Program-made: the position numbers and the translations under genes | The notes under the pieces: generated by a model | What the model was told of the DNA's origin: nothing | Databases searched by the model: none | What the model saw: the letters and a program-made list of their open reading frames with translations, nothing else | In this document: positions 6,256-14,134 of the stretch, piece after piece | Layout: every line of letters starts with the position of its first letter | Numbering within the stretch: the stretch's first letter is position 1 | Source: Dehalococcoidia bacterium | GTDB taxonomy: Bacteria > Chloroflexota > Dehalococcoidia > GIF9 > AB-539-J10 | Direction: 5' to 3' | Length of the DNA: 18,531 nt | NCBI GenBank assembly: GCA_030612165.1 | Contig: JAUWOK010000010.1 | Coordinates: forward strand, 1 to 18,531

Positions 6256-7101
6256 ATGAAATTGCCAGAGTTGCTTTTTGGAACAGCAGGAATTCCCCAT
6301 AGCGCAGGGGAACGAACTACGTTAAAAGGGATTGAGCGCATCGCCGAGTTGGGATTAGGCTGCATGGAATTGGAGTTTGTGCGAGGGGTGCGAGTAAACG
6401 AAAAAAGCGCCATAGAGATAAAACAGCTAGCCAGGGAAAAAGGGGTGCGTCTCAGTGCCCATGCTTCTTATTTTATCAATTTTAATGCCCGGGAAACAGA
6501 GAAAATCACCGCCAGCAGAAAAAGACTGCTCCACGCCGTCCGCATCGCTTCCCTCTGTGGTGCACGCAGCGTGGTTTTTCATGCCGCTTTCTATATGGGA
6601 GATTCTCCCCAAAAAACATACGACGCCGTGAAGAATCAGACGGAAGAGATCATAAATCAGGCGGAGTTTGTCGCGGGAGAAGAGAGGCTCATTATCAGGC
6701 CAGAGACCACCGGGAAAATCAGCCAGTTTGGCACGATAGAAGAGCTGGTTAATTTAAGCAGCGAGGTGAACGGCCTTGCTCCCTGCGTTGATTTTGCCCA
6801 CTGTCATGCCAGAACAAACGGAAAAACTAATTCTTACGAAGACTTTTGCGACATCCTCTCCTGTATAGAAAACAAGCTGGGGAAAGCAGCTCTGGATGAC
6901 ATGCATATACATATTGCCGGAATAGCTTATGGAGACAAGGGAGAAATAAAACACCTGAACTTAAAGGAGTCCGACCTCAATTACCCTGCCCTTCTCAGGG
7001 CGCTCAAGGATTTTCGCGTCGGCGGGCTGGTTATCTGCGAGAGCCCTAACCTGGAAGATGACGCCCTGCTCCTGCAGGAAACTTACAGATATTTCGGGTA
7101 A
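6256..7101 (+). CDS. nfo: Endonuclease IV-family AP endonuclease (archaeal-type TIM barrel)
   Basis: A 281-residue xylose-isomerase-like TIM barrel of the AP endonuclease family 2. The trinuclear zinc ligands of E. coli Nfo can be placed almost one to one: H69 (SAHASYF), H109 (VFHAAFY), E150 (RPETTGK), D179 and H182 (VDFAHCH), H217 or H219 (MHIHIAG), E230 and H233 (GEIKHL), E262 (ICESP). E230 stands where E. coli has Asp229. The GDKGEIKHLNL segment and FGTAGIP opening resemble archaeal and Dehalococcoides homologues more than classical Nfo. It likely cleaves abasic sites in base excision repair, though other TIM-barrel activities are possible. The gene is probably monocistronic, since ftsH has its own candidate promoter. 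Confidence 0.8.
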   Translation: MKLPELLFGTAGIPHSAGERTTLKGIERIAELGLGCMELEFVRGVRVNEKSAIEIKQLAREKGVRLSAHASYFINFNARETEKITASRKRLLHAVRIASLCGARSVVFHAAFYMGDSPQKTYDAVKNQTEEIINQAEFVAGEERLIIRPETTGKISQFGTIEELVNLSSEVNGLAPCVDFAHCHARTNGKTNSYEDFCDILSCIENKLGKAALDDMHIHIAGIAYGDKGEIKHLNLKESDLNYPALLRALKDFRVGGLVICESPNLEDDALLLQETYRYFG

Positions 7102-7126
7102 GCGCATGAGCAGCCCTCTTCTCAAA

Positions 7127-7172
7127 ATTTTAAAGCGTCGGTTTTAAAATGGGCGGGCATTCATGATATCAT
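7127..7172 (+). promoter_or_regulatory. ftsH promoter region with an inverted repeat
   Basis: TGA-TATCAT (-10 at 7167-7172) is an extended -10 box, with TTAAAA 17 bases upstream (7144-7149) as a weak -35. An inverted repeat ATTTTAAA-N8-TTTAAAAT (7127-7134 and 7143-7150) overlaps that -35. It could be an operator or simply AT-rich promoter sequence. No CIRCE (TTAGCACTC-N9-GAGTGCTAA) is present. Confidence 0.4.
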
Positions 7173-7195
7173 GCGGCAGCTAAGCGAATAATAAA

Positions 7196-9019
7196 ATGAA
7201 AAAAGACTTCAGCCGCAATAATACCTTCTTCTACCTCACGATCATGGTGGTAGCGATGTTCCTCGTCTTCGCCATGTTCAATACAAACTCTTCTGCGCCC
7301 GAAGAGGTGAAAACCTACGAATTCATTGGACAGGCATCGCAAGGAAAGATTGACTCCATCAGGCAGGAGGGGGATACCATTGTCGGCATAAAAAACGGGG
7401 AAGATATAATCAAATCCACCTTCAGTGGAAGCACTACAGAGCTATCCGATTATCTCGAGAATTCCGGAGCAGCCGGCATACCGATAGACGTTAAACCCGT
7501 TGGCATCAACTGGGGCGCCATCGGCTTGCAGGTTATCCTGCCTATTGCCTTGCTGGGAGTTCTGTTCTTTTTCTTTTTCCGTTCAGCCAGCGGCGCTGGC
7601 AAACAAGCTTTCAGTTTCGGCAAAAGCAAGGCACGGCTGGCCTCCCCCGATAAGTCCAAGGTGACCTTCGTCGACGTCGCCGGAGTAGAGGAAGCCAAAG
7701 AAGAACTTGAGGAAATCGTGGACTTCCTCAAGTCACCTCAGAAATTCCATGATTTAGGAGCGCGCATACCCAGAGGTGTACTCCTGGTGGGACCACCCGG
7801 CACAGGAAAAACCCTGCTGGCCAAAGCTATAGCGGGAGAGGCCGGTGCTCCGTTCTACTCCATCAGCGGCAGCGAATTCGTGGAAATGTTCGTCGGGGTT
7901 GGCGCCGCCCGCGTTAGAGACCTCTTCGAGAAAGCAAAGCAGACTCCTCCCGCTATCATTTTTATTGACGAAATTGACGCCGTTGGCAGACACCGCGGCG
8001 CCGGGCTGGGAGGAGGACATGATGAACGAGAACAAACGCTGAATCAAATATTGTCAGAAATGGACGGTTTTGACACCAGCACCAATGTCATTGTTCTGGC
8101 CGCCACCAATCGCCCCGATATCCTCGATCCCGCATTATTGCGCCCGGGGCGTTTTGATCGCCATATCGTTATTGATTATCCGGATATTAAGGGACGTACC
8201 GCGATTCTTCAAATACACGCCAAGGGCAAGCCTATAGCAAATCCTGACGACCTGGATGTTATAGCCAGGGAAACTCCGGGTTCCAGCGGCGCTGACCTGG
8301 CTAACCTGCTCAACGAAGCTGCATTGCTGGCCGCCCGGCGCAACCGCAAGGATGTCTCCCTGCAGGAACTTGAAGACGCCTCCGACCGGGTTAAAATGGG
8401 GCCTGAGAGAAAATCACGCGTAATCAGCCAGAAAGAAAAAGAGATAACCGCTTACCACGAAAGCGGCCATGCCCTGGTAGCCAGGATGTTGCCCAACGCC
8501 GACCCTGTGCACAAGGTTTCCATCATTGCTCGCGGCAGGATGGGAGGATGGACAAGTATCCTTCCTACCGAAGACCGCCATTTATACACCAAGTCCCAGC
8601 TTAGCGACATGCTGTCCATACTGCTGGGTGGACGAGTTGCCGAGGAAACTATCTTCAAAGAAGTAACCGACGGTGCCCAAAATGACCTGGAACGGGCAAC
8701 AAAGCTGGCCAGGAAAATGGTGACTGAATACGGTATGAGCGAAAAACTGGGGCCGCGCACGTTCGGGCAAAAACAGGAACTCGTCTTTCTGGGCCGTGAG
8801 ATCAGCGAACAGCGTGATTATGGCGATAAGCTGGCAGATGAAATTGACGAAGAGATACAGGATCTCATTCAGTGCTCTTACAAGAGAGCCACCGATATAC
8901 TCGTTAAGAATAAGAAGAAACTAAAAGAGCTGGCAGGGGAGCTCATCGTCAAGGAAACTCTGACAGAGGAAGATCTTAAAAAGATATTCGAGGGGCTTGC
9001 CCCCCAGGTTGCCTCCTGA
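7196..9019 (+). CDS. ftsH: ATP-dependent zinc metalloprotease FtsH
   Basis: FtsH is a membrane-anchored hexameric AAA+ protease that degrades damaged membrane proteins and short-lived regulators. The 607-residue protein has TM segments near residues 9-28 and 107-127 flanking the periplasmic FtsH_ext domain. The AAA+ module carries Walker A GPPGTGKT (199-206), the pore sequence around FVGVGAARVRDLF, Walker B IIFIDE (D258, E259) and the second region of homology ATNRPDILDPALLRPGRFDR. The M41 peptidase follows with HESGH (421-425) and third zinc ligand D497 in NDLERAT. No strong Shine-Dalgarno precedes the ATG. The gene is convergent with metG. Confidence 0.97.
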   Translation: MKKDFSRNNTFFYLTIMVVAMFLVFAMFNTNSSAPEEVKTYEFIGQASQGKIDSIRQEGDTIVGIKNGEDIIKSTFSGSTTELSDYLENSGAAGIPIDVKPVGINWGAIGLQVILPIALLGVLFFFFFRSASGAGKQAFSFGKSKARLASPDKSKVTFVDVAGVEEAKEELEEIVDFLKSPQKFHDLGARIPRGVLLVGPPGTGKTLLAKAIAGEAGAPFYSISGSEFVEMFVGVGAARVRDLFEKAKQTPPAIIFIDEIDAVGRHRGAGLGGGHDEREQTLNQILSEMDGFDTSTNVIVLAATNRPDILDPALLRPGRFDRHIVIDYPDIKGRTAILQIHAKGKPIANPDDLDVIARETPGSSGADLANLLNEAALLAARRNRKDVSLQELEDASDRVKMGPERKSRVISQKEKEITAYHESGHALVARMLPNADPVHKVSIIARGRMGGWTSILPTEDRHLYTKSQLSDMLSILLGGRVAEETIFKEVTDGAQNDLERATKLARKMVTEYGMSEKLGPRTFGQKQELVFLGREISEQRDYGDKLADEIDEEIQDLIQCSYKRATDILVKNKKKLKELAGELIVKETLTEEDLKKIFEGLAPQVAS

Positions 9020-9020
9020 T

Positions 9021-9058
9021 AAAACCCGCCGGTTAGGCGCTCTCCCTTTTAGACTAAG
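9021..9058. terminator. Weak bidirectional terminator between ftsH and metG
   Basis: CGCC-GGTTA-GGCG (9027-9039) can fold into a 4-bp stem in the 52-base gap between the convergent stop codons. Short T-runs follow on both strands: CCTTTT on plus and GGGTTTT on minus. The stem is short, so efficiency is doubtful. Confidence 0.25.
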
Positions 9059-9071
9059 ACTTCTTCTCCGC

Positions 9072-10739
9072 CTACTGGCCACCAGGCAGACGACAAGTTT
9101 CCTGGTCGACAATTTCACTGTCCAGTTTCTTAAACAACGGCTGCGGTTCAGTAAGCTTCTGCCCGGGAGGCAGACTTTGCCACTGCCAGCCCACGTCAGC
9201 AACCTTCCCCTCAAAACCAAGCATGGAATGTAACTTCTCCGAGCTAAAAGGTAGAAAAGGGTACATGATTGTCTTCAAAGCTGCCAGCACTGAAAGAACC
9301 GTATAAATAGATCTGGCCGACGAGCCGGCATCCTCCTTGCCTTTTTTCCACGGCGATTGTTCTTCAAGATAGCGATTAGCTTCCTGGGCCAGCGCCATGC
9401 TTCCTCTGAGTGCCTCACGAAAACTGCGACGACAAAGCGCATCGTCCACAACTCTCAATGTCTCCTCAGCCTTGCAAAGCAATCTTTTGCTTTCGTCATC
9501 AAGTTCGCCCGGAGCGGGCACTTTTCCGGCAAAATTGCGATAAGCAAAAGTCAGAGCACGGTGCGCCAGGTTGCCATAAGTGGCCACCAATTCGTCATTA
9601 TTGCGGCGGAGAAACTCTCGCCAGGAAAAGTCGGCATCACCAGTTTCCGGCATATTAGCCGCCAGCGCATACCGCAACGGATCAGGGTCATATCGCTCCA
9701 GGTAATCGGACAGCCACACTGCCCAGTTACGGCTGGTTGAAAGTTTTTTGCCTTCAATAGTCAGAAACTCATTGGCAGGAATATCATACGGAAGATTTAA
9801 ATTGCCACAACCCATCAACATAACAGGCCAGACAACAGTGTGAAAGAAAATATTATCCTTGCCTACGAAATAAAAGCTCTTGGTTTTTTCCTGCCAGAAT
9901 GGTCGCCAGGCCTCCTCTTCGCCTCGCAACATCGCCCACTCTTTGCTCGCCGACAGATACCCGATAACCGCTTCAAACCAGACATATATGCGTTTGTGTT
10001 CAAAGCCCGCCTGCGGCACAGGCACTCCCCAATCCATGTCGCGGGTGATAGCTCTATCTTTTAACCCTTCATCCAAAAACTTCCTGGTAGTGCCAGATAC
10101 ATTACGCCGCCAGAAGGACTGTTCGGCCATCCATGAACGTATTTTGTCTTCAAAAGCGCTGAGGCGCAGAAAAAAATGTTCAGAAACTTCGAAACGGGGG
10201 GCGGAGGAACAAAAACGACAGTGGAACCCCTGGATGTCCACGTTGCTCATGGGCTTGCCGCACTCATCACAAACATCACCTCTGGCTCCGGGCGAGCCAC
10301 AGTGAGGACAGGTGCCTTCAAGATACCGGTCAGGAAGGAAGCGCTGGCAACGAGGACAATAGGCCTGAGGCATGTTGTCCCGATAAAGGTAACCCTTATC
10401 CAGTAAATCCAGGAATATCTCCCGTGCAACATGCGCGTGGTTTGCTGTGCCGGTGGAGGTAAACAAGTCGAAGGAAATCCCCAATTTCTGCCAGCAGTCA
10501 ACAAACTGTTCATGATATCTGGAAGCTACTTCCTGGGGAGATACAGCTTCCTGTTCTGCCCGCAAAGTGATAGGAGTTCCATGTTGATCGCTCCCTGAAA
10601 CCATCAACACTTCATTCCCTTTAAGGCGATGGTACCTGGCAAAAATATCCGCCGGCAGATAGGCCCCAGCAATGTGCCCCAGATGTAAAGGGCCGTTGGC
10701 ATATGGCCAGGCAACCCCTATAAAAATACGTTCAGCCAT
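9072..10739 (-). CDS. metG: Methionyl-tRNA synthetase
   Basis: MetRS charges tRNAMet in the cytosol. The class I signature appears as HLGH (19-22) and KLSTS (332-336), a variant of KMSKS. The connective zinc domain contains four CxxC pairs (CPRC, CPHC, CDEC, CRFC), so both zinc knuckles are complete, as in archaeal-type enzymes; E. coli keeps only one. The W-rich anticodon-binding helical domain follows (around 390-520). At 555 residues it lacks the C-terminal EMAP-like tRNA-binding extension of longer MetRS. The ATG at 10739 directly follows the stop of a four-codon ORF. The gene is convergent with ftsH and divergent from hsp20. Confidence 0.97.
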   Translation of the reverse strand: MAERIFIGVAWPYANGPLHLGHIAGAYLPADIFARYHRLKGNEVLMVSGSDQHGTPITLRAEQEAVSPQEVASRYHEQFVDCWQKLGISFDLFTSTGTANHAHVAREIFLDLLDKGYLYRDNMPQAYCPRCQRFLPDRYLEGTCPHCGSPGARGDVCDECGKPMSNVDIQGFHCRFCSSAPRFEVSEHFFLRLSAFEDKIRSWMAEQSFWRRNVSGTTRKFLDEGLKDRAITRDMDWGVPVPQAGFEHKRIYVWFEAVIGYLSASKEWAMLRGEEEAWRPFWQEKTKSFYFVGKDNIFFHTVVWPVMLMGCGNLNLPYDIPANEFLTIEGKKLSTSRNWAVWLSDYLERYDPDPLRYALAANMPETGDADFSWREFLRRNNDELVATYGNLAHRALTFAYRNFAGKVPAPGELDDESKRLLCKAEETLRVVDDALCRRSFREALRGSMALAQEANRYLEEQSPWKKGKEDAGSSARSIYTVLSVLAALKTIMYPFLPFSSEKLHSMLGFEGKVADVGWQWQSLPPGQKLTEPQPLFKKLDSEIVDQETCRLPGGQ

Positions 10740-10754
10740 TTATCTTCTAGTCAT
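10740..10754 (-). other. Four-codon ORF abutting the metG start
   Basis: On the minus strand ATG-ACT-AGA-AGA-TAA ends immediately before the metG ATG. AGGATAAGG lies a few bases upstream of this mini-ORF, while metG itself has only a weak AGAAG, contained inside the mini-ORF. Ribosomes could initiate here and reinitiate on metG. It may be fortuitous. Confidence 0.25.
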
Positions 10755-10813
10755 TTGCCTTATCCTGCCGTCAATAAAGCAGAACTACCCGCCCGCACAC
10801 TAGGGAACCAAGC

Positions 10814-10843
10814 ATTATAACCTATGCACACAATTCCTTCCAA
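10814..10843 (-). promoter_or_regulatory. Sigma-70-type promoter of metG
   Basis: TTGGAA (10843-10838), an 18-base spacer and a perfect TATAAT (10819-10814) on the minus strand. Transcription would start near 10807, giving a leader of about 68 bases. That is too short for a T-box riboswitch. Confidence 0.55.
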
Positions 10844-10855
10844 ACCAAATAATTC

Positions 10856-10884
10856 TTTTAAACTTATGTAATATTTGCTATGAT
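10856..10884 (+). promoter_or_regulatory. Extended -10 promoter of hsp20-lon
   Basis: TGC-TATGAT (-10 at 10879-10884) with TTTTAA 17 bases upstream (10856-10861). A second candidate -10, TATACT, lies at 10891-10896. The pattern (TTTTAA/TTAAAA -35 plus extended -10) is like the one before ftsH. No CIRCE or HAIR operator is visible. Confidence 0.4.
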
Positions 10885-10930
10885 TCAGCCTATACTACCT
10901 GTACAAAATTTAGATAACAGGAGAGAAACT

Positions 10931-11392
10931 ATGCCTTCGTTCTTTGACGGTTGGCCCAGCGATGCAGGCATTCTGCAAAGCGAGATGAGCCGCCTCCTGG
11001 ATTATATCGCCAGATCAAAACCACCGACAGTCCGTTTTTCCCCTAGCATCTGGCAACCAGCTATAGATATCTACGAAACAGCAACTGAATTTATTATAAC
11101 CGTGGATCTGGCTGGAGTTCAGGAAAACGACATAGAGATACTTGTTGACCAGAAAAGCTTCACCATCAGGGGAGAAAGAAAAAAGGCTCAGAAAACTGGC
11201 AAGAGGGGAACATATTACCAGATGGAAATTGCCAGTGGCCCTTTTGAAAAAAGTATCAGTTTGCCCGCAATCGTGGATCACACCCGCATCGCCGCCTTTT
11301 ACGAGGACGGCATAGTCGAAGTAACCATGCCCAAGGTGAAAGCCCGGCAAAACCTCAATATTAAAATAGAAACGGACAATCGGAGAGAATGA
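10931..11392 (+). CDS. Hsp20-family small heat-shock protein
   Basis: A 153-residue alpha-crystallin-domain chaperone that holds unfolding proteins without ATP. The domain runs from WQPAIDIYE to VTMPKV. It includes the A-x-x-x-n-GV-like end GIVEVTMPK and a C-terminal N-I-K-I giving the I-x-I tail motif used in oligomerisation. The N-terminal arm (MPSFFDGWPSDAG) is short and hydrophobic. The ATG at 10931 has AGGAGA 6 bases upstream and is preferred over the in-frame ATG at 10880, which lies within the promoter. The TGA overlaps the lon ATG as ATGA, so the holdase and the protease are made together. Confidence 0.93.
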   Translation: MPSFFDGWPSDAGILQSEMSRLLDYIARSKPPTVRFSPSIWQPAIDIYETATEFIITVDLAGVQENDIEILVDQKSFTIRGERKKAQKTGKRGTYYQMEIASGPFEKSISLPAIVDHTRIAAFYEDGIVEVTMPKVKARQNLNIKIETDNRRE

Positions 11393-13905
11393 CACAGAAT
11401 AAGAAACTAACGCTATTACCAGGCAGAAAGAAGAAAAGAGGAGAACCCGGCGAAGTTCCCATCCCCAGCGAGCTGCCGATTATCGCCAGTAAAGATAGCG
11501 TAATCTATCCCTCCATGACCACTCCCATGTCCTCAAGCAGCGAGGAAACGGCCAGGTTGATAGATGATGCCGCTGCCGGGGATAATCTCATCGGCTTCTT
11601 CGCGCTGCGCCCCGGCAAAGACGAAGATACGCAAGAGAACTTATACAACATTGGAACGGCAGCCAGAATCGCCAGGATGTTCAAAACACCAGATGGTTCC
11701 GTTCACGCTCTCCTGCAGGGCATCAGCAGGATAAAGCTATCCAAAACAACACAAACCGAACCATATCTGAAATGCAAAGTAACAGAGGTTAAAGAGCACA
11801 TAGACAAGACCCCGGAAGTTGAAGCCATGTCGCGCAATATCCTGTCGCTTTTCCAAAAAGTAGTCTCGCTGGCACCTAATCTGCCGGACGAGCTGGCTAT
11901 CTTCGCCCTGAACATCTCCGACCAGGGAAAGCTGTCCGATTTCGTAGCTTCACAAAGTAACCTCAATCTGGAAGAAAGCCAGGAAATACTGGAAACTCTG
12001 GACGTCCAGAAACGACTGGAGAAACTCACTCCTCTCGTTGCCCGCGAGTTGGAGATACTGGAACTGCGGGGGAAAATCCAATCCGAGGTCAAAAATGTGG
12101 TGGACAAAAGCCAGCGAGATTTCTATTTAAGGGAACAGCTTAAAGCCATCCAAAAGGAACTGGGCGAGAGTGACGAACAAGCCGTAGAGATCAACGAACT
12201 CAAAGAGAAAATAGAGAAGGCCAATCTGCCAGATGAGGCAAAGAAAGAAGCTCAGAAGGAACTTGACCGTCTGTCCAGGATGCCCCCTCAGGCTGCTGAA
12301 TATTCTACAATCAAAACCTACCTTGACTGGATTATCTCTCTCCCCTGGAGCAAGTTCACCGAGGATAATCTGGATATAAAACAAGCCAAGGAAATTTTAG
12401 ACGAGGACCACTACGACCTGGACAAAGTCAAAGAAAGGGTTCTCGATTATCTGGCAGTACACAAACTCAAGAAGGACATGAAGGGCCCTATTTTATGTTT
12501 TGTTGGCCCTCCCGGCACTGGCAAGACATCCATAGGACGTTCTATCGCCCGTGCGCTGGGACGTAAATTTATTCGCTTATCCCTGGGAGGAGTTCGGGAC
12601 GAAGCGGAAATCCGTGGACACAGACGTACTTATGTAGGAGCCCTGCCCGGAAGAATCCTCCAGGGAATGCGGCGTGCCGGTTCCAACAATCCTGTCTTCA
12701 TGCTCGATGAAATTGATAAAGTAGGAGCGGATTTCCGGGGCGATCCTTCCGCGGCTCTGCTTGAGGTCCTGGATCCGGAACAGAACTTCAGTTTCAGTGA
12801 CCATTATCTGGAAATTCCTTACGATTTATCCGGTGTGATGTTCATTACTACCGCTAATCTCGCCGACCCCATTCTTCCCTCTCTGCGAGACAGGATGGAG
12901 ATACTGGAACTGCCCGGATACACCGAACTGGAGAAATTACACATAGCCAGAAAATTCCTGTTGCCAAGACAACTCGAGGAGCATGGCCTGCCCGCAGATT
13001 CTTTTACCATCTCAGACGAGACTATTCTGGCCATAGCCAGGGATTACACCCGGGAGGCAGGGCTGAGAAATCTGGAACGGGAAATCGGCACCATCTGCCG
13101 CAAGATAGCTCGACAGGTGGCGGAAGGAGAACAATCGACAACCGATGTTTCCCTCGATGTGCTGGAGGATTTCCTGGGCTCCCGCAAGTTTCGATACGAA
13201 TTAAGCGAGGAAAAGGACGAAGTGGGCGTAGCCACCGGATTGGCCTGGACGCAGGCAGGCGGCGACATTTTGTTTATAGAATCTACTTTAGTACCCGGAA
13301 AAGGTAACCTTACTTTGACCGGCCAATTGGGAGACGTAATGCAAGAATCGGCACGGGCAGTGCTCACTTATGTGCGTTCTAGGGCAGCATCTCTCGGTGC
13401 TGATAAAACCTTTTACGAAAAAAACGACCTCCACATCCATGTTCCCGCCGGTGCCATACCTAAGGACGGCCCATCAGCAGGCGTCACCATGGCAATATCG
13501 CTGGTGTCAGCGTTAACAAAAAGACCAGTGCCCAGGGATACAGGGATGACGGGGGAAATCACTCTGCGAGGACGGGTATTGCCCGTGGGCGGCATCAAGG
13601 AAAAGATACTGGCTGCTCATCGTGCCGGATTGAAAAGAATCTTTATGCCACAGGAAAACGAGAGAGACTTGAAAGAGGTCCCTCAGCAAGTCAAGGATGA
13701 GGTTGAATTCGTCTTCATTAAAAACATTGACGAAGCATTAAACGGAATACTGGCGCTGAACACTGGAGCGACCAACACCAAATCTCCTCGCAGGCCCATC
13801 CGGCTACCCAGTGCAACAAAAAACAAGAAGGCTCCCTCCCCAAAAACTAAATCCTCCGCAGTTCAAACACCACCGGGTTTGCCGGGTCAGGGCAAGCAAC
13901 AATAG
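11389..13905 (+). CDS. lon: ATP-dependent serine protease Lon
   Basis: Lon is the cytosolic AAA+ protease that removes misfolded and regulatory proteins. The 838 residues show an N-terminal LonA substrate-binding domain (about 24-230), a coiled-coil linker, Walker A GPPGTGKT (373-380), Walker B FMLDEIDK (437-444), and the catalytic dyad S696 in GPSAG and K739 in KEKILAAHR. After about residue 785 comes a low-complexity tail rich in Lys, Pro, Ser and Thr that is not part of the fold. The start overlaps the hsp20 stop, with GGAGAG just upstream. The last 59 bases are also coding on the opposite strand for the TIGR04076 gene, so the tail may be under dual constraint. Confidence 0.97.
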   Translation: MTQNKKLTLLPGRKKKRGEPGEVPIPSELPIIASKDSVIYPSMTTPMSSSSEETARLIDDAAAGDNLIGFFALRPGKDEDTQENLYNIGTAARIARMFKTPDGSVHALLQGISRIKLSKTTQTEPYLKCKVTEVKEHIDKTPEVEAMSRNILSLFQKVVSLAPNLPDELAIFALNISDQGKLSDFVASQSNLNLEESQEILETLDVQKRLEKLTPLVARELEILELRGKIQSEVKNVVDKSQRDFYLREQLKAIQKELGESDEQAVEINELKEKIEKANLPDEAKKEAQKELDRLSRMPPQAAEYSTIKTYLDWIISLPWSKFTEDNLDIKQAKEILDEDHYDLDKVKERVLDYLAVHKLKKDMKGPILCFVGPPGTGKTSIGRSIARALGRKFIRLSLGGVRDEAEIRGHRRTYVGALPGRILQGMRRAGSNNPVFMLDEIDKVGADFRGDPSAALLEVLDPEQNFSFSDHYLEIPYDLSGVMFITTANLADPILPSLRDRMEILELPGYTELEKLHIARKFLLPRQLEEHGLPADSFTISDETILAIARDYTREAGLRNLEREIGTICRKIARQVAEGEQSTTDVSLDVLEDFLGSRKFRYELSEEKDEVGVATGLAWTQAGGDILFIESTLVPGKGNLTLTGQLGDVMQESARAVLTYVRSRAASLGADKTFYEKNDLHIHVPAGAIPKDGPSAGVTMAISLVSALTKRPVPRDTGMTGEITLRGRVLPVGGIKEKILAAHRAGLKRIFMPQENERDLKEVPQQVKDEVEFVFIKNIDEALNGILALNTGATNTKSPRRPIRLPSATKNKKAPSPKTKSSAVQTPPGLPGQGKQQ

Positions 13906-14098
13906 TTTTGTCTTTATCTTCTTCCCAGGGAAAAGAGCCTCCGAACTGCAGAACTTCAGCGAAAGGGAAAAGCGTATGGAACGCCCAGGAGCACATGCCC
14001 GCCGGAGTCTCTTGCCCAATGATAAACTCGTCTCCCACCCTGTGCCCGGCCTGGCAAACTCCTTTTTGAGATATCACCCGTGCCACTATTTCAACCAT
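13847..14098 (-). CDS. TIGR04076-family small protein
   Basis: An 83-residue protein with the TIGR04076 pattern: a basic hydrophobic N-terminal strand, V-G-D-E-F, then PAGMCSWAFHTLFPF, LQFGGSFPW, TIVACPD and a terminal PVVFELRRI. The function of the family is unknown to me. The conserved Cys-Ser-Trp-Ala and Ala-Cys-Pro suggest metal or redox chemistry, but this is unproven. AGGAGG sits 6 bases before the ATG, the strongest Shine-Dalgarno in the window. The gene follows addA by 36 bases on the same strand, so it is probably the last gene of that operon. Its final 59 bases overlap the 3' end of lon in antisense. Confidence 0.8.
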   Translation of the reverse strand: MVEIVARVISQKGVCQAGHRVGDEFIIGQETPAGMCSWAFHTLFPFAEVLQFGGSFPWEEDKDKTIVACPDPANPVVFELRRI

Positions 14099-14134
14099 TT
14101 ACGTCCTCCTGGTACAGCTAATCTTTTCCCCTGT

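Noticed and set aside
10740..10807. T-box or other riboswitch in the metG leader
   Set aside because: The leader is only about 68 bases. I see no T-box sequence, no terminator/antiterminator pair and no SAM riboswitch core.
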